Positions 26,033 through 35,358 of a stretch of 64,000 nucleotides of DNA are shown piece after piece (the stretch's first letter is position 1; every line of letters begins with the position of its first letter). This DNA is from Lentzea californiensis (GTDB lineage: Bacteria; Actinomycetota; Actinomycetes; Mycobacteriales; Pseudonocardiaceae), in the NCBI RefSeq assembly GCF_024648825.1, contig NZ_JANBBE010000001.1:930001-994000 (forward strand), written 5' to 3'. A model generated the notes under the pieces. That model was not told where the DNA came from, searched no databases, and saw only the letters and a program-made list of their open reading frames with translations. The translations under genes were made by a program, and so were the position numbers.

Positions 26033-26772
26033 CCGGCATGGAGCGCGTGCCGATGGGTCCGCCGTGGTCTGTTGACCTCATCGCGGACCTGCACGCGGGC
26101 GTGCTGCCCCCTGAGGTCGCCGCACAGCTGCGTCCGAGGGTCGAGGCGGACGCCGACGCCAGGGAGGTCCTGCAGGCGCTCGACGCCACGCTGGAGGACC
26201 TGCGGTCGTTGCCGCCCGTCCCGATGCCCGACCACGTGGCCGCGCGGATCGACGCGGCGCTGGCCGCGGAGGCCCGTCCCGGCATCGCGCCGGTCGTGTC
26301 GCTGAACGACGCCCGCAAGCGCCGCAACCGCCGGCTCGGCATGGGCGGTGCCGGTGTGCTGGTCGCCGCCGCGGCCGCGTTCGGCATCGTGCTGGCCGTG
26401 TCACCGGGCGCGCAGCAGCAGCCGCCCGCGAACGACGCCGCGCCCGCGCCGACGACCAAGCCGGGTGCGGCGCCCCCGCTCGCGCTCAAGCGCGACGAAC
26501 TGGGCTCCGCCGTCGGTGAAGTGCTCAGAGCGCAGAACTACGGCCCGCTGGAGACCCCCGACCGGTTGGCCGGCTGTCTGAAGGGCGGCGGCATCACCAG
26601 CTCGGGCACCCCGCTCGGCATCAGCCCGATCGACCTCGAGGGCAAGTCCGCGGTCATGGCGATCCTGCCCGCCGGACTGGGCAAGTACCGCCTGGTCGTG
26701 CTGGACCCGGCGACCTGCGGGCCGGACAAGCCGGAGGGCGTTCTCGAGGACACGACCGTGGGTCAGAGGTAG
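26029..26772 (+). CDS. rsmA: Anti-sigma-M factor
   Basis: A 247-aa single-pass membrane protein translationally coupled to sigM. The cytoplasmic N-terminal part (LIADLHAGVLPPEVAAQLRP) resembles a sigma-binding anti-sigma domain. The helix at about residues 105-125 (MGGAGVLVAAAAAFGIVLAV) anchors it, and a soluble extracytoplasmic domain follows. No zinc-binding HxxxCxxC is visible. It corresponds to Rv3912. It should hold SigM inactive at the membrane until stress. Confidence 0.87.
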   Translation: MTGMERVPMGPPWSVDLIADLHAGVLPPEVAAQLRPRVEADADAREVLQALDATLEDLRSLPPVPMPDHVAARIDAALAAEARPGIAPVVSLNDARKRRNRRLGMGGAGVLVAAAAAFGIVLAVSPGAQQQPPANDAAPAPTTKPGAAPPLALKRDELGSAVGEVLRAQNYGPLETPDRLAGCLKGGGITSSGTPLGISPIDLEGKSAVMAILPAGLGKYRLVVLDPATCGPDKPEGVLEDTTVGQR

Positions 26773-26849
26773 TCGTTCAAGTCACGGAATTAGCTGCACC
26801 TACGATCCGTTGAGCCAGTCAGACGACGAGATCGAGGAGTTGCAGAGCC

Positions 26850-27830
26850 GTGAGCGTGCGCAACGTGATCATCATTGGATCGGGACCGGCGGGCTACACC
26901 GCGGCGGTCTACGCGGCACGCGCGCAGCTGGAGCCCCTGGTCTTCGAGGGGTCGCAGTACGGCGGCGCCCTCATGACGACGACCGAGGTCGAGAACTACC
27001 CGGGCTTCCGCGACGGCATCATGGGCCCCGAGCTCATGGAGCAGATGCGCGAGCAGGCCACCCGCTTCGGTGCCGAGCTGCGCGCCGAGGACGTCGAGTC
27101 GGTCGAGCTGACCGGTGACGTCAAGAAGGTCGTCGCGAACGGCGTCGAGTACGAGGCCAAGGCCGTCATCCTCGCGATGGGTGCCGCGGCCCGTTACCTG
27201 AACATCCCCGGCGAGCAGGAGCTGCTCGGCCGCGGCGTGTCCGCCTGTGCGACGTGCGACGGGTTCTTCTTCCGCGACCACGACATCGCGGTGGTCGGCG
27301 GCGGCGACACGGCGATGGAGGAGGCGACGTTCCTCACGCGCTTCGCCAAGTCCGTGACGGTCATCCACCGCCGCGAGGAGTTCCGCGCCTCGAAGGTCAT
27401 GCTGGAGCGCGCCCGCGCCAACGAGAAGATCAGGTGGCAGCTGAACACGCAGGTCACCGACGTTCTCGGTGACGGCACCGTGTCGTCGATCAAGGTCAAG
27501 GACACCCAGACCGGCGCCGAGTCCGAGCTGCCCGTCACCGGTTTCTTCCTCGCGATCGGCCACGACCCGCGCTCGGCTCTGGTCAAGGGCCAGGTCGACC
27601 TCGACGCGGAGGGCTACGTCCTGACCAAGGACAAGTCCTCGTACACGAACCTCGACGGCGTGTTCGCCGCCGGGGACCTGGTCGACCACGAATACCGTCA
27701 GGCGATCACCGCCGCCGGCTCCGGTTGCAGCGCTGCGATCGACGCGGAGCGGTGGCTGGCCGAGCACGGCACCGAGCAGGCCGAGATGGCCGCCGAGGCC
27801 GTCGGTGGCGGCTACGGCAAGAGCAACTGA
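26850..27830 (+). CDS. trxB: Thioredoxin reductase
   Basis: A 326-aa flavoprotein that reduces thioredoxin with NADPH. It has the FAD motif [18 protein letters not shown] at the N-terminus, the redox-active CATC in [11 protein letters not shown] (about residue 135), the NADPH motif [15 protein letters not shown], and the C-terminal FAD motif [16 protein letters not shown]. Length is normal. Start GTG 26850 has GAGGAG 13 nt upstream. The thioredoxin gene follows after 34 bp. In related genomes the pair belongs to the SigM locus. Confidence 0.97.
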   Translation: MSVRNVIIIGSGPAGYTAAVYAARAQLEPLVFEGSQYGGALMTTTEVENYPGFRDGIMGPELMEQMREQATRFGAELRAEDVESVELTGDVKKVVANGVEYEAKAVILAMGAAARYLNIPGEQELLGRGVSACATCDGFFFRDHDIAVVGGGDTAMEEATFLTRFAKSVTVIHRREEFRASKVMLERARANEKIRWQLNTQVTDVLGDGTVSSIKVKDTQTGAESELPVTGFFLAIGHDPRSALVKGQVDLDAEGYVLTKDKSSYTNLDGVFAAGDLVDHEYRQAITAAGSGCSAAIDAERWLAEHGTEQAEMAAEAVGGGYGKSN

Positions 27831-27864
27831 AGTTCCTTCTGCGAGTCCTTTTAGGGAGATCAAC

Positions 27865-28194
27865 ATGGCAGGCGCCACCGTCACGGTGACCGACAAGTCG
27901 TTCGCGGACGACGTGCTGACCAGCGAGAAGCCCGTGCTGGTCGACTTCTGGGCGACCTGGTGCGGCCCGTGCAAGATGGTTGCCCCGGTGCTGGAGGAGA
28001 TCGCGGCCGAGCACGGCGAGAAGATCACCATCGCCAAGGTCGACATCGACGCCAACCCGTCGATCGCCCGCGACTACCAGATCATGTCCGTGCCGACGCT
28101 GATCCTGTTCCAGGGCGGCCGCCCGGTGAAGCAGATCGTCGGCGCGAAGCCCAAGGCCGCGCTGCTGAAGGACCTGTCGGACGTGCTCTCCTGA
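27865..28194 (+). CDS. trxA: Thioredoxin
   Basis: A 109-aa classical thioredoxin with active site WCGPC (residues 32-36) in VDFWATWCGPCKMVAP and the cis-proline loop MSVPTLILFQGG. It transfers reducing equivalents from TrxB to cytoplasmic disulfides. Start ATG 27865 is preceded by AGGGAG at 7 nt; a 20-codon upstream extension overlapping trxB is rejected. A strong terminator follows the gene. Confidence 0.97.
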   Translation: MAGATVTVTDKSFADDVLTSEKPVLVDFWATWCGPCKMVAPVLEEIAAEHGEKITIAKVDIDANPSIARDYQIMSVPTLILFQGGRPVKQIVGAKPKAALLKDLSDVLS

Positions 28195-28236
28195 GTTCAA
28201 GAAGTTGCAGGAGCTGAGAAGTTCTTTGCAACGCGC

Positions 28237-28279
28237 AACGTGACCCGCCCGTCTATCGATAAGACGAGCGGGTCACGTT
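28237..28279 (+). terminator. Terminator after trxB-trxA
   Basis: A strong stem (AACGTGACCCGC... with its complement, one small bulge) around the loop atcgata is followed by CGTTTTGG, 42 bp after the trxA stop. Confidence 0.85.
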
Positions 28280-28414
28280 CGTTTTGGTGCCGGGGCGGTG
28301 ATCTCGGTACGACTGTGAGTAGCCCTGCATCGATCACTTAGCGCAGCAGGGCACAATGAAGACTTCCCAACTGACGCGCCGACCAGGTTCGGCGCCCTAG
28401 TCGAGCGAGGGTGC

Positions 28415-29554
28415 ATGCAGCTGCTCCGCCGCGGGGACGTCGGAAGTGATGTTGCCGAGATCCGGTCGACCCTGACCAGGCTCGGACTGCTTCCGCCGGC
28501 CGACCCACAGGCGCCGCCGGTGTTCGACCAGCAGGTCGAGCACGCAGTGCGCGCGTTCCAGCAGCAGCGGGGGCTGATCATCGATGGCATCGTCGGCCCG
28601 GCGACCTACCGTTCGCTGCGTGACGCGACGTTCCGGCTGGGGGACCGGCCGCTCGCGTTCCTGATGTCGCAGCCGACGACCGGTGACGACGTGCTGGCCC
28701 TGCAGGAACGCATGCTGGAGCTCGGTTACGACGCCGGCCGCGCCAACGGCGTGTTCGGCCAGCAGACCGAGCAGGCGCTGAAGAACTTCCAGCGCGACTA
28801 CGGCCTGATCGTGGACGGCATGTGCGGTCCGGACACCGTGCGCGCGTTGCGCCAGCTCCAGCCGAAGGTGCGCGGCGGCCGTCCGCAGCTGCTGCGCGAG
28901 CAGGAGAAGCTGCGCGGCGCCGGTTCACGCCTGTCCGGCAAGCGCATCGTCATCGACCCCGGCCACGGTGGCCAGGACCGCGGTGTGGTCGTGGACGGGC
29001 TGTCCGAGGCCGATCTGATGCTGGACCTGGCCCGTCGTCTCGAAGGCAAGATGGCCGCCACCGGCATGGAGGCGCTGCTCACGCGAGGGCCGGACAACTG
29101 CCCGGACGAGAACGAGCGCGCCCGGTTCGCGAACGAGGCCGGTGCCGACCTGATCCTGTCCCTGCACAGCGACGGCAACTCGTCGCCGAACGCGCAGGGC
29201 GTGGCGACGTTCCACTACGGCACCGGCAACGGTGCGTCGTCGACGGTCGGTGAGGCGCTGGCCGGGTTCATCCAGCGCGAGGTCACCGCCCGCACGACGA
29301 TGTCGAGCTGCGGCTCGCACCCCAAGACGTGGGAACTGCTGCGGCTCACCCGCTGCACGGCCGTCCGCGTCGAGGTGGGCTACCTGACGAACGCGGAGGA
29401 CCGCGCGCGGCTGTCGACCCCTGGGTTCCGCGACATCGTGGCCGAGGGGATCCTCGTGGCCGTGAAGCGTCTGTACCTGCTCGGCAAGGACGACCAGCCG
29501 ACGGGCACGTTCACGTTCAACGACCTGCTGCGCTACGAGATGGCCAAGGGCTGA
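28415..29554 (+). CDS. cwlM: CwlM-type N-acetylmuramoyl-L-alanine amidase homologue
   Basis: A 379-aa cytoplasmic-looking protein without signal peptide. It has two peptidoglycan-binding domains (about residues 1-70 and 85-150; motifs AVRAFQQQRGLIIDGIVGPA and ALKNFQRDYGLIVDGMCGPD) and an Amidase_3 domain (about 170-365). Candidate metal ligands are visible: His in DPGHGGQDRG, Glu in SEADLM, His in LSLHSDGN, and a catalytic-type Glu in RVEVGYLTN. In mycobacteria CwlM is an intracellular PknB substrate that activates MurA rather than a hydrolase. The absence of a signal peptide fits that role. Confidence 0.93.
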   Translation: MQLLRRGDVGSDVAEIRSTLTRLGLLPPADPQAPPVFDQQVEHAVRAFQQQRGLIIDGIVGPATYRSLRDATFRLGDRPLAFLMSQPTTGDDVLALQERMLELGYDAGRANGVFGQQTEQALKNFQRDYGLIVDGMCGPDTVRALRQLQPKVRGGRPQLLREQEKLRGAGSRLSGKRIVIDPGHGGQDRGVVVDGLSEADLMLDLARRLEGKMAATGMEALLTRGPDNCPDENERARFANEAGADLILSLHSDGNSSPNAQGVATFHYGTGNGASSTVGEALAGFIQREVTARTTMSSCGSHPKTWELLRLTRCTAVRVEVGYLTNAEDRARLSTPGFRDIVAEGILVAVKRLYLLGKDDQPTGTFTFNDLLRYEMAKG

Positions 29555-29564
29555 CGCTCTGACT

Positions 29565-29615
29565 GCACGCGGGGCCCTTTCGTACTGCATGTCAGTACGA
29601 AAGGGCCCCGCGTGC
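29565..29615. repeat. 49-bp palindromic element, copy 2, between convergent genes
   Basis: The 22-bp arms are identical to those at 4405-4453, and the loop CATGT is the reverse complement of the other loop ACATG, so this copy is inverted. The match to flanking bases extends the stem to 23 bp. It occupies nearly all of the 64-bp gap between cwlM and the GNAT gene and can act as a bidirectional terminator. Confidence 0.93.
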
Positions 29616-29618
29616 GTT

Positions 29619-30251
29619 TCAGACCGGGCGGAAGCTGGGTTCCGCGGTGGAGACGGTGACGCTGTTGAGGAGCCGTTCGAGAGCGGCCTCCACGTCTTCC
29701 TTCCAGGTGATGGAGCTGCGGAGCTCCATCCGCAACCGGGGCCAGCGGGGGTGCGGCCGCACGGTCTTGAAGCCGACGCTCGTGAGGAAGTCGGCCGGCG
29801 TGACGCAACTGGCTCCTTCGTCGTCCGGGCGCATGTCGCCGAACGCCTCGATGGCCTTCACGCCACGACGCGTCAGGTCCTTCGCCACGGCCTGCACGAG
29901 GACTCGCGCGAGCCCGCCCCCGCGAAACTCGGGGAGGACGTCCAGCGACGTCATGAGGACCGCGTCCGGGCTCACCGGAGACGTGGGGAAGGCGGCGCTG
30001 CGCGGAACAGCGGCCGGTGGTGCGTAGAAGACCGAACCGGCGGGGATGCCGTCGCAGTAGATCATGCGACCGCACGAACCCCACTCGAGCAGGACGCTGG
30101 AGACCCAGGCTTCCTTCTCGAACTCGGTGTCGCCGTACTCCTCGGCCTGTTCACGCAGATGAGGAGCCAGTTCCCAGAAAACGCACGTCCTGCTGTGCTT
30201 GGAGAGATGCTCCAGGTTGTCCAGCGTGACGCCTACGACGCGACGGGACAC
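29619..30251 (-). CDS. GNAT-family N-acetyltransferase
   Basis: A 210-aa acetyltransferase with the acetyl-CoA loop EFRGGGLARVLVQAVAKDL (Q/R-x-x-G-x-G/A signature) and the preceding strand LMTSLDVLPEF. It is the counterpart of Rv3916c, located at the same place between cwlM and parB in mycobacteria. Substrate is unknown. I chose GTG 30251 because GGAGG lies 5 nt upstream; GTG 30263 would add four residues and has no ribosome site. It is convergent with cwlM. Confidence 0.85.
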   Translation of the reverse strand: MSRRVVGVTLDNLEHLSKHSRTCVFWELAPHLREQAEEYGDTEFEKEAWVSSVLLEWGSCGRMIYCDGIPAGSVFYAPPAAVPRSAAFPTSPVSPDAVLMTSLDVLPEFRGGGLARVLVQAVAKDLTRRGVKAIEAFGDMRPDDEGASCVTPADFLTSVGFKTVRPHPRWPRLRMELRSSITWKEDVEAALERLLNSVTVSTAEPSFRPV

Positions 30252-30385
30252 CCCGACCTCCACCCGTTAACACACAAAGCGAACCCATACGAGGGTAGGC
30301 GAATGTGACGGAACCGGGAAGGCGCGTGCCCTGAACGGGACGACGGTTACACTCGCTCGGGACATTTCCTATACAGGAGTCCCAC

Positions 30386-31702
30386 ATGACTGTGCCCGGG
30401 CAGCCCGCCAAGCAGGGCCCCAGAAGCCTTGACCCCCACCTCCGCCGCTACGCAGCGCGCACGGCAGGGATGACGGCATCGGAGATCCGGGCACTTTTCG
30501 CAGTCGCGTCCCGTCCCGAGGTCGTATCGCTGGCCGGTGGCATGCCCCACCTGGCCGCTCTGCCCCTGGAGTCGCTGTCCGCGGAGATCGGTCAGCTGGT
30601 GGCCTCCGAGGGCCTGGTGGCCCTGCAGTACGGCTCGGCGCACGGTGTTCCGACGCTGCGCGAGCAGATCTGCGACGTGATGGCGCTGGAAGGCATCAAC
30701 GGCCACCCGGACGACGTGGTGGTGACCGTGGGCTCCCAGATGGGCCTCGACATGGTCACCCGGATCTTCTGCGACCCCGGTGACGTCGTCATCGCCGAGG
30801 GGCCCTCCTACGTGGGCGCTCTCGGGTCGTTCACCGCCTACCAGGCGCAGGTCGTGCACGTCGCGATGGACGCCGACGGGCTCGTGCCGTCGTTGCTGCG
30901 AGAGGCCCTCGAGGCCTGCAAGCGCAACGGTCAGCGGGTCAAGTTCCTCTACACGATCCCGAACTTCCACAACCCGGCCGGCGTGACGCTGGCGGTGTCG
31001 CGGCGGGCCGAGATCCTGGAGATCTGCCGGACCTACGGCGTGCTGGTCGTGGAGGACAACCCGTACGGGCTGCTCGGGTTCGACGGGCAGACCTACCCGG
31101 CGTTGCGGTCGATGGACCCGGACAACGTCGTGTACCTCGGCTCGTTCTCGAAGACGTTCGCGGCCGGTCTGCGGGTCGGCTGGGTGTTGGCGCCGCACGC
31201 CGTCCGCGAGAAGCTCGTGCTGGCCGCCGAGTCGGCCACCCTGTGCCCGCCGACGCTGAACCAGATGATCGTGTCCCGGTACCTGTCGACGCAGGACTGG
31301 AAGGGCCAGATCAAGACCTACCGCGAGGCGTACCGGGAACGCCGTGACGCGGCGATCTCCGCCCTCGAACAGCACATGCCGCAAGGTTCCACGTGGAACA
31401 TTCCGGATGGCGGCTTCTACGTCTGGGTGACGGTGCCGGAGGGCATCGACACGAAGGCGATGCTGCCCCGCGCCGTGACGGCCCGCGTGGCGTACGCGTC
31501 CGGCACCGGCTTCTACGCGGACGGCTTCGGCTCCCGCCAGTTGCGGATCTCGTACTGCTACCCGACGCCGGAACGCATCCGCGAGGGCGTCCGCCGCTTG
31601 GCGAACGTCATCGAGGAAGAGATGCAGCTGGCCGTGACCTTCGGGGCGACACCGGGCCGTCGGCTGTCCGGTCCGCAGACCCCGTCGCCCGACACCGCCT
31701 GA
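30386..31702 (+). CDS. PLP-dependent aminotransferase (class I/II, MocR/LysN-like)
   Basis: A 438-aa fold-type I aminotransferase. The PLP lysine is in YLGSFSKTFAAGLRVGW, with other cofactor contacts at TVGSQMGLDM, IPNFHNPAGVT and EDNPYGLLGF. It resembles 2-aminoadipate/valine-pyruvate transaminases (LysN, PLP domain of MocR) but has no DNA-binding domain. Start ATG 30386 is preceded by AGGAG at 7 nt and a TACACT -10. The D-Ala-D-Ala ligase-like gene begins 16 bp later, so the two form an operon. Substrate is unknown. Confidence 0.87.
   Translation: MTVPGQPAKQGPRSLDPHLRRYAARTAGMTASEIRALFAVASRPEVVSLAGGMPHLAALPLESLSAEIGQLVASEGLVALQYGSAHGVPTLREQICDVMALEGINGHPDDVVVTVGSQMGLDMVTRIFCDPGDVVIAEGPSYVGALGSFTAYQAQVVHVAMDADGLVPSLLREALEACKRNGQRVKFLYTIPNFHNPAGVTLAVSRRAEILEICRTYGVLVVEDNPYGLLGFDGQTYPALRSMDPDNVVYLGSFSKTFAAGLRVGWVLAPHAVREKLVLAAESATLCPPTLNQMIVSRYLSTQDWKGQIKTYREAYRERRDAAISALEQHMPQGSTWNIPDGGFYVWVTVPEGIDTKAMLPRAVTARVAYASGTGFYADGFGSRQLRISYCYPTPERIREGVRRLANVIEEEMQLAVTFGATPGRRLSGPQTPSPDTA
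31386..31399. promoter_or_regulatory. parS-like palindrome inside aminotransferase gene
   Basis: GTTCCACGTGGAAC is a perfect 14-bp palindrome. It differs from the parS variant GTTTCACGTGGAAC seen twice nearby at one position, and from GTTTCACGTGAAAC at two symmetric positions. Confidence 0.45.
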
Positions 31703-31718
31703 TCCTTGGAGTTCTGCT

Positions 31719-32663
31719 GTGGCTGACCGCATGGTCGCTGTGCTGTCCGGTGGGCTTTCCCACGAACGTGAAGTCTCGATCCGCTCCGGCCGCCGGCTGT
31801 CGGCCGCCCTGCGGTCTGTGGGCGTGACGGTGGAGGAGTGGGACGCTGACGCGTCTCTGCTGACGCGTCTTCGGGACCACCGTCCGGACGCCGTCGTCGT
31901 CGCGCTGCACGGCGGTGAGGGCGAGAACGGTTCGGTGCAGGCGATTCTCGAGATGTTCGGCGTGCCGTACGTGGGCACGGACTCGCGGGCGTGCCGGCGG
32001 GCGTGGGACAAGCCGACCGCGAAGGCCGAGCTCGCCCGTGCCGGACTGGCGACGCCGGAGTGGATCGTGCTGCCCCACGCGACGTTCCGGGAACTGGGTG
32101 CCAAGCCGGTGCTCGACGCGATGGTCTCGACGCTGGGGCTGCCGTTGATGCTGAAGCCGGACCAGGGTGGCTCGGCGCTGGGTGCTCAGGTCGTCCGGGA
32201 CGCCGCCGAGTTGCCGCCGGCCATGGTCGGGTGCCTGGCGTACGGCGACACCGTGCTGGCCGAGCAGTTCATCTCCGGCGTGGAGGTGGCGGTCGCGGTG
32301 GTCGACGGTCCGGAGGGTCCGTACGCGCTGCCGGCCGTCGAGATCGTTCCGGAGACCGGGGTCTACGACTACACCGCCCGGTACACGGCGGGGCTGACGG
32401 ACTTCCACGCGCCGGCTCGGTTGGACGCGGCCTCGGCCAAGGCGGTGGGGGAGCTCGCGGTGGCGGCGCACCGGCTGCTCGGGTTGCGGGACGTGTCGCG
32501 GACCGACGCCATCGTGGCCGAGGACGGCACCGTCTACTTCCTCGAAGTGAACGTGTCGCCGGGACTGACCGAGACGTCGCTCCTGCCGATGGCCGTCGAG
32601 GCGGCGGGGCAGTCGCTGGGCGAGATCTACGCCGGTCTGATCGAGCGCGCTGTCGCTCGTTGA
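31719..32663 (+). CDS. D-alanine--D-alanine ligase family protein
   Basis: A 314-aa ATP-grasp ligase with the Ddl pattern. It has GGLSHEREVSIRSGRRLS at the N-terminus, ALHGGEGENGSVQAILEM, KPDQGGSALGAQVV, EQFISGVEVAVAVV, YDYTARYTAG, and the Mg-binding C-terminal EVNVSPGLTETSLLPMA. All family motifs look intact, so an active dipeptide ligase is likely. It may not be the only Ddl in the genome, because the essential ddl usually lies near other wall genes. It is the second gene of an operon with the aminotransferase. Confidence 0.88.
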   Translation: MADRMVAVLSGGLSHEREVSIRSGRRLSAALRSVGVTVEEWDADASLLTRLRDHRPDAVVVALHGGEGENGSVQAILEMFGVPYVGTDSRACRRAWDKPTAKAELARAGLATPEWIVLPHATFRELGAKPVLDAMVSTLGLPLMLKPDQGGSALGAQVVRDAAELPPAMVGCLAYGDTVLAEQFISGVEVAVAVVDGPEGPYALPAVEIVPETGVYDYTARYTAGLTDFHAPARLDAASAKAVGELAVAAHRLLGLRDVSRTDAIVAEDGTVYFLEVNVSPGLTETSLLPMAVEAAGQSLGEIYAGLIERAVAR

Positions 32664-32676
32664 TCTCTTGCATAGG

Positions 32677-32710
32677 TGACGCCCCGTATCCATTTGAATG
32701 CGGGGCGTCA
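32677..32710. terminator. Bidirectional terminator between ddl-like gene and parB
   Basis: TGACGCCCCG and CGGGGCGTCA form a perfect 10-bp stem around a 14-nt loop in the gap between convergent genes. Confidence 0.75.
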
Positions 32711-32750
32711 TCGTCACCGTGACATAAGGCCCTGGTGTGATCCTATGGGC

Positions 32751-33719
32751 TTACTCCGATGTCCGAATTGTCGTTTCTGGGCTCATCATGCCGATGATCC
32801 TTTGAAGATCATCAACTGACCCGAATTCGACCACGATCCGGCCTTTTCGCTGCCCGAGCTCGACCTTCACTCGGGTGTCGAAGTTGTCGGAGAGGCGCTC
32901 GGCGAGCTCCTGCAGACCGGGCGCGTGCAGCTGCTTGCGCGGGGCGGCCTTCTCCTTCTTCGGCTTCTCGTTCTTGGCGATCGTCACCGCTTCTTCGGTC
33001 GCGCGGACCGACATGCCCTCGGCGATGATCCGTGCCGCGAGGTCTTCCTGCGCTCCCGCGTCGTCCAGACCGAGGAGTGCCCGCGCGTGACCGGCGCTCA
33101 GCACGCCGGCCGCGACCCGTCGCTGAACGGGGAGGGGGAGCTTCAGCAGCCGGATGGTGTTCGTGACGACGGGGCGGCTGCGGCCGATGCGGTCCGCGAG
33201 TTCCTCGTGCGTGACACCGAACTCCTGCAGCAGCTGCTGGTACGCCGCCGCCTCTTCGAGCGGGTTGAGCTGAACGCGGTGGATGTTCTCCAGCAGCGCG
33301 TCGCGCAGCATGACGTCGTCGGCGGTCTGCCGCACGATGGCCGGAATCGTCTTGAGCCCGGCCTGCTGCGTGGCCCGCCACCGGCGCTCGCCCATGACGA
33401 GCTCGAAGGTGTCCGCGGTCAGCTCGCGGACCACGATCGGCTGCATGAGCCCGAACTCCTTGATGGAGAACGAGAGCTCGTCGATCGCATCCTGGTCGAA
33501 CACCTGGCGCGGCTGCTTGGCGTTCGTCCTGATCGCCGTGACCGCGATCTCGCGGTAGAAGGCGCCCGCGACCTCACCACCAGGCTGCTGGGTCAGAGTC
33601 TTGGTGGACCCGTTGCCGCCCATCGCGGGCCGGATCGTGCTCGGCGCACCGGCCGGCGGACCCTGCGGGATGAGTGCGGCCAGACCGCGCCCGAGCCCGC
33701 CCTTGCGCTGCTCCGTCAT
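32751..33719 (-). CDS. parB: Chromosome partitioning protein ParB
   Basis: A 322-aa ParB/Spo0J protein. The CTP-binding ParB N-domain includes [40 protein letters not shown] and [20 protein letters not shown]. The HTH is [20 protein letters not shown], and a C-terminal dimerisation domain follows a basic linker. It loads at parS and spreads to form the origin segregation complex. It overlaps parA by 4 bp. The parS cluster lies 0.9-3 kb away, within and upstream of parA and rsmG. Confidence 0.97.
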   Translation of the reverse strand: MTEQRKGGLGRGLAALIPQGPPAGAPSTIRPAMGGNGSTKTLTQQPGGEVAGAFYREIAVTAIRTNAKQPRQVFDQDAIDELSFSIKEFGLMQPIVVRELTADTFELVMGERRWRATQQAGLKTIPAIVRQTADDVMLRDALLENIHRVQLNPLEEAAAYQQLLQEFGVTHEELADRIGRSRPVVTNTIRLLKLPLPVQRRVAAGVLSAGHARALLGLDDAGAQEDLAARIIAEGMSVRATEEAVTIAKNEKPKKEKAAPRKQLHAPGLQELAERLSDNFDTRVKVELGQRKGRIVVEFGSVDDLQRIIGMMSPETTIRTSE

Positions 33720-34687
33720 GCGCCCTCCTTCTTGGCCCCGCGGATCGCGATCTCCTTGGCTGCGTCGAGGTAACTCATCGACCCACGCGAGCCCGGGTCG
33801 TACGTCAGCACCGTCTGCCCGAATCCCGGCGCCTCGGAGACCTTCACGCTGCGCGGAATCACCGTCCGGAGGGCGACGTCGCCGAAGTGACCGCGCACCT
33901 CACTGGTCACCTGGTCCGCGAGCTTCGTGCGTCCGTCGTACATGGTGAGGAGGATCGTGGAGATCGCGAGGTCGGGGTTGAGGTGCTGCTGCACGAGCTC
34001 GATGTTGCGGATCAGCTGGCTCAGCCCCTCCAGCGCGTAGTACTCGCACTGAATGGGGATCAGCACCTCCTGCGCCGCGACCATCGCGTTGACGGTCAGC
34101 AGACCGAGGCTCGGCGGGCAGTCGATGAAGACGTAGTCGGGCTGCAGCTGGTCGAGCGCCTCGGAGGAGAGCGCCTCCTTGAGCCGCGACTCACGCGCCA
34201 CCATCGAGACGAGCTCGATCTCGGCACCCGCGAGGTCGATCGTCGCGGGCACGCAGAAGAGGTTCGGCGACGTCGGGCTGACCTGAGCCGCCTCGGCGAT
34301 GGAGATCTCGCCGAGCAACACCTCGTAGACGGACGGCGTGCCGCTGCGGTGCTCGACGGAGAGCGCCGTGCTGGCGTTGCCCTGCGGGTCGAGGTCGATC
34401 ACGAGCGTCTTGAGTCCGTGAATGGCGAGCGCCGCGGCGAGGTTCACCGTGCTCGTCGTCTTGCCGACGCCACCCTTCTGGTTGGCGACGGTCATCACCC
34501 GGCGATGAGTCGGGCGGGGGAGCAGTGACTCGTCGGGGTGCAGCACGCTTGCCGCACGAGCCGCCTCTTCTGCAATCGGGGTCCACACCACGGCGCTGTC
34601 ATCTCCGTTGTTGGTCGGCTTGGCTTTGTGTTTGGAGGGCGTTTCACGTGGAACATCGGCTGCGTGGAACTCCGGGTACACGCTCAA
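33716..34687 (-). CDS. parA: Chromosome partitioning ATPase ParA
   Basis: A 323-aa ParA/Soj ATPase that moves ParB-bound origins. It has the deviant Walker [10 protein letters not shown] (residues 71-79), the second motif [12 protein letters not shown], and Walker [17 protein letters not shown]. The N-terminal 65 residues are a variable extension. A parS site is embedded in this extension and read as VPRET. Start at 34687 overlaps the rsmG stop by 4 bp, so rsmG, parA and parB form one transcriptional unit. Confidence 0.97.
   Translation of the reverse strand: MSVYPEFHAADVPRETPSKHKAKPTNNGDDSAVVWTPIAEEAARAASVLHPDESLLPRPTHRRVMTVANQKGGVGKTTSTVNLAAALAIHGLKTLVIDLDPQGNASTALSVEHRSGTPSVYEVLLGEISIAEAAQVSPTSPNLFCVPATIDLAGAEIELVSMVARESRLKEALSSEALDQLQPDYVFIDCPPSLGLLTVNAMVAAQEVLIPIQCEYYALEGLSQLIRNIELVQQHLNPDLAISTILLTMYDGRTKLADQVTSEVRGHFGDVALRTVIPRSVKVSEAPGFGQTVLTYDPGSRGSMSYLDAAKEIAIRGAKKEGA
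34641..34654. promoter_or_regulatory. parS site 1
   Basis: GTTTCACGTGGAAC lies inside the 5' coding region of parA, one change from the palindromic parS core. Confidence 0.85.
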
Positions 34688-35331
34688 CGAACCCTCCGCA
34701 TCTGGCGCTCCACGATGAGCACCGTCGTCGGCACCTCAAGTACATCCGCTCCCACGACGACGACATGTGCGTTGGCACCCCCGGCTTTGAGCACCGCCTC
34801 GCCGTCGCGTTCCAGCTCCTCCTGCGCACGCTCGCCCTTGAGCGCGATCATCCGCCCGCCACCTCGGAGAAGCGGCAGGCACCACTTCGTCAGCTTCTCC
34901 AGCGGAGCCACCGCCCGCGCCGTCGCGGCGTCGCAGTTCAACAACTGCTTGCGAACCGGCCCTTCCTCCGCACGACCCCGGAGGATCGTCACGTTGTCGA
35001 GCTGGAGCCGTTCCTTCACTTCCTCGAGCCACGCGATGCGGCGCGCCATCGGCTCGAGAAGCGTGATCCTCAGGTCGGGCCGCACAATGGCGAGCGGCAC
35101 CCCCGGCAACCCGGCCCCCGAGCCCACGTCGACGACACGTTCGTTCGGCAGGAACAGCTCCTCGATCACCGCCGAGTTCAGCACGTGCCGATCCCAAATC
35201 TTCTCGACTTCACGAGGACCGATAAGTCCGCGCTCCACGCCGTGCTCCTCCAGGAGCCTGACGAACTCGGCGGCACGCTCAACGTGCTCACCGAAGACGA
35301 GCTTCGCGCTGTCGGGCAACTCCCCGGCCAT
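34684..35331 (-). CDS. rsmG: 16S rRNA (guanine-N7)-methyltransferase RsmG
   Basis: A 215-aa SAM-dependent methyltransferase (GidB) that methylates 16S rRNA G527; loss gives low-level streptomycin resistance in other bacteria. The SAM motif is VVDVGSGAGLPGVPLAIVRP, preceded by EKIWDRHVLNSA. ATG 35331 has GGAG just upstream. The frame stays open to 35724, but that part is Pro/Thr-rich and runs through parS sites, so it is not included. A GTG at 35361 would add ten residues overlapping parS. Confidence 0.95.
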   Translation of the reverse strand: MAGELPDSAKLVFGEHVERAAEFVRLLEEHGVERGLIGPREVEKIWDRHVLNSAVIEELFLPNERVVDVGSGAGLPGVPLAIVRPDLRITLLEPMARRIAWLEEVKERLQLDNVTILRGRAEEGPVRKQLLNCDAATARAVAPLEKLTKWCLPLLRGGGRMIALKGERAQEELERDGEAVLKAGGANAHVVVVGADVLEVPTTVLIVERQMRRVR

Positions 35332-35344
35332 GTTCTCCGTCCGC

Positions 35345-35358
35345 GTTTCACGTGAAAC
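35345..35358. promoter_or_regulatory. parS site 2
   Basis: GTTTCACGTGAAAC, a perfect palindromic parS core, 13 bp upstream of the rsmG ATG. Confidence 0.93.
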
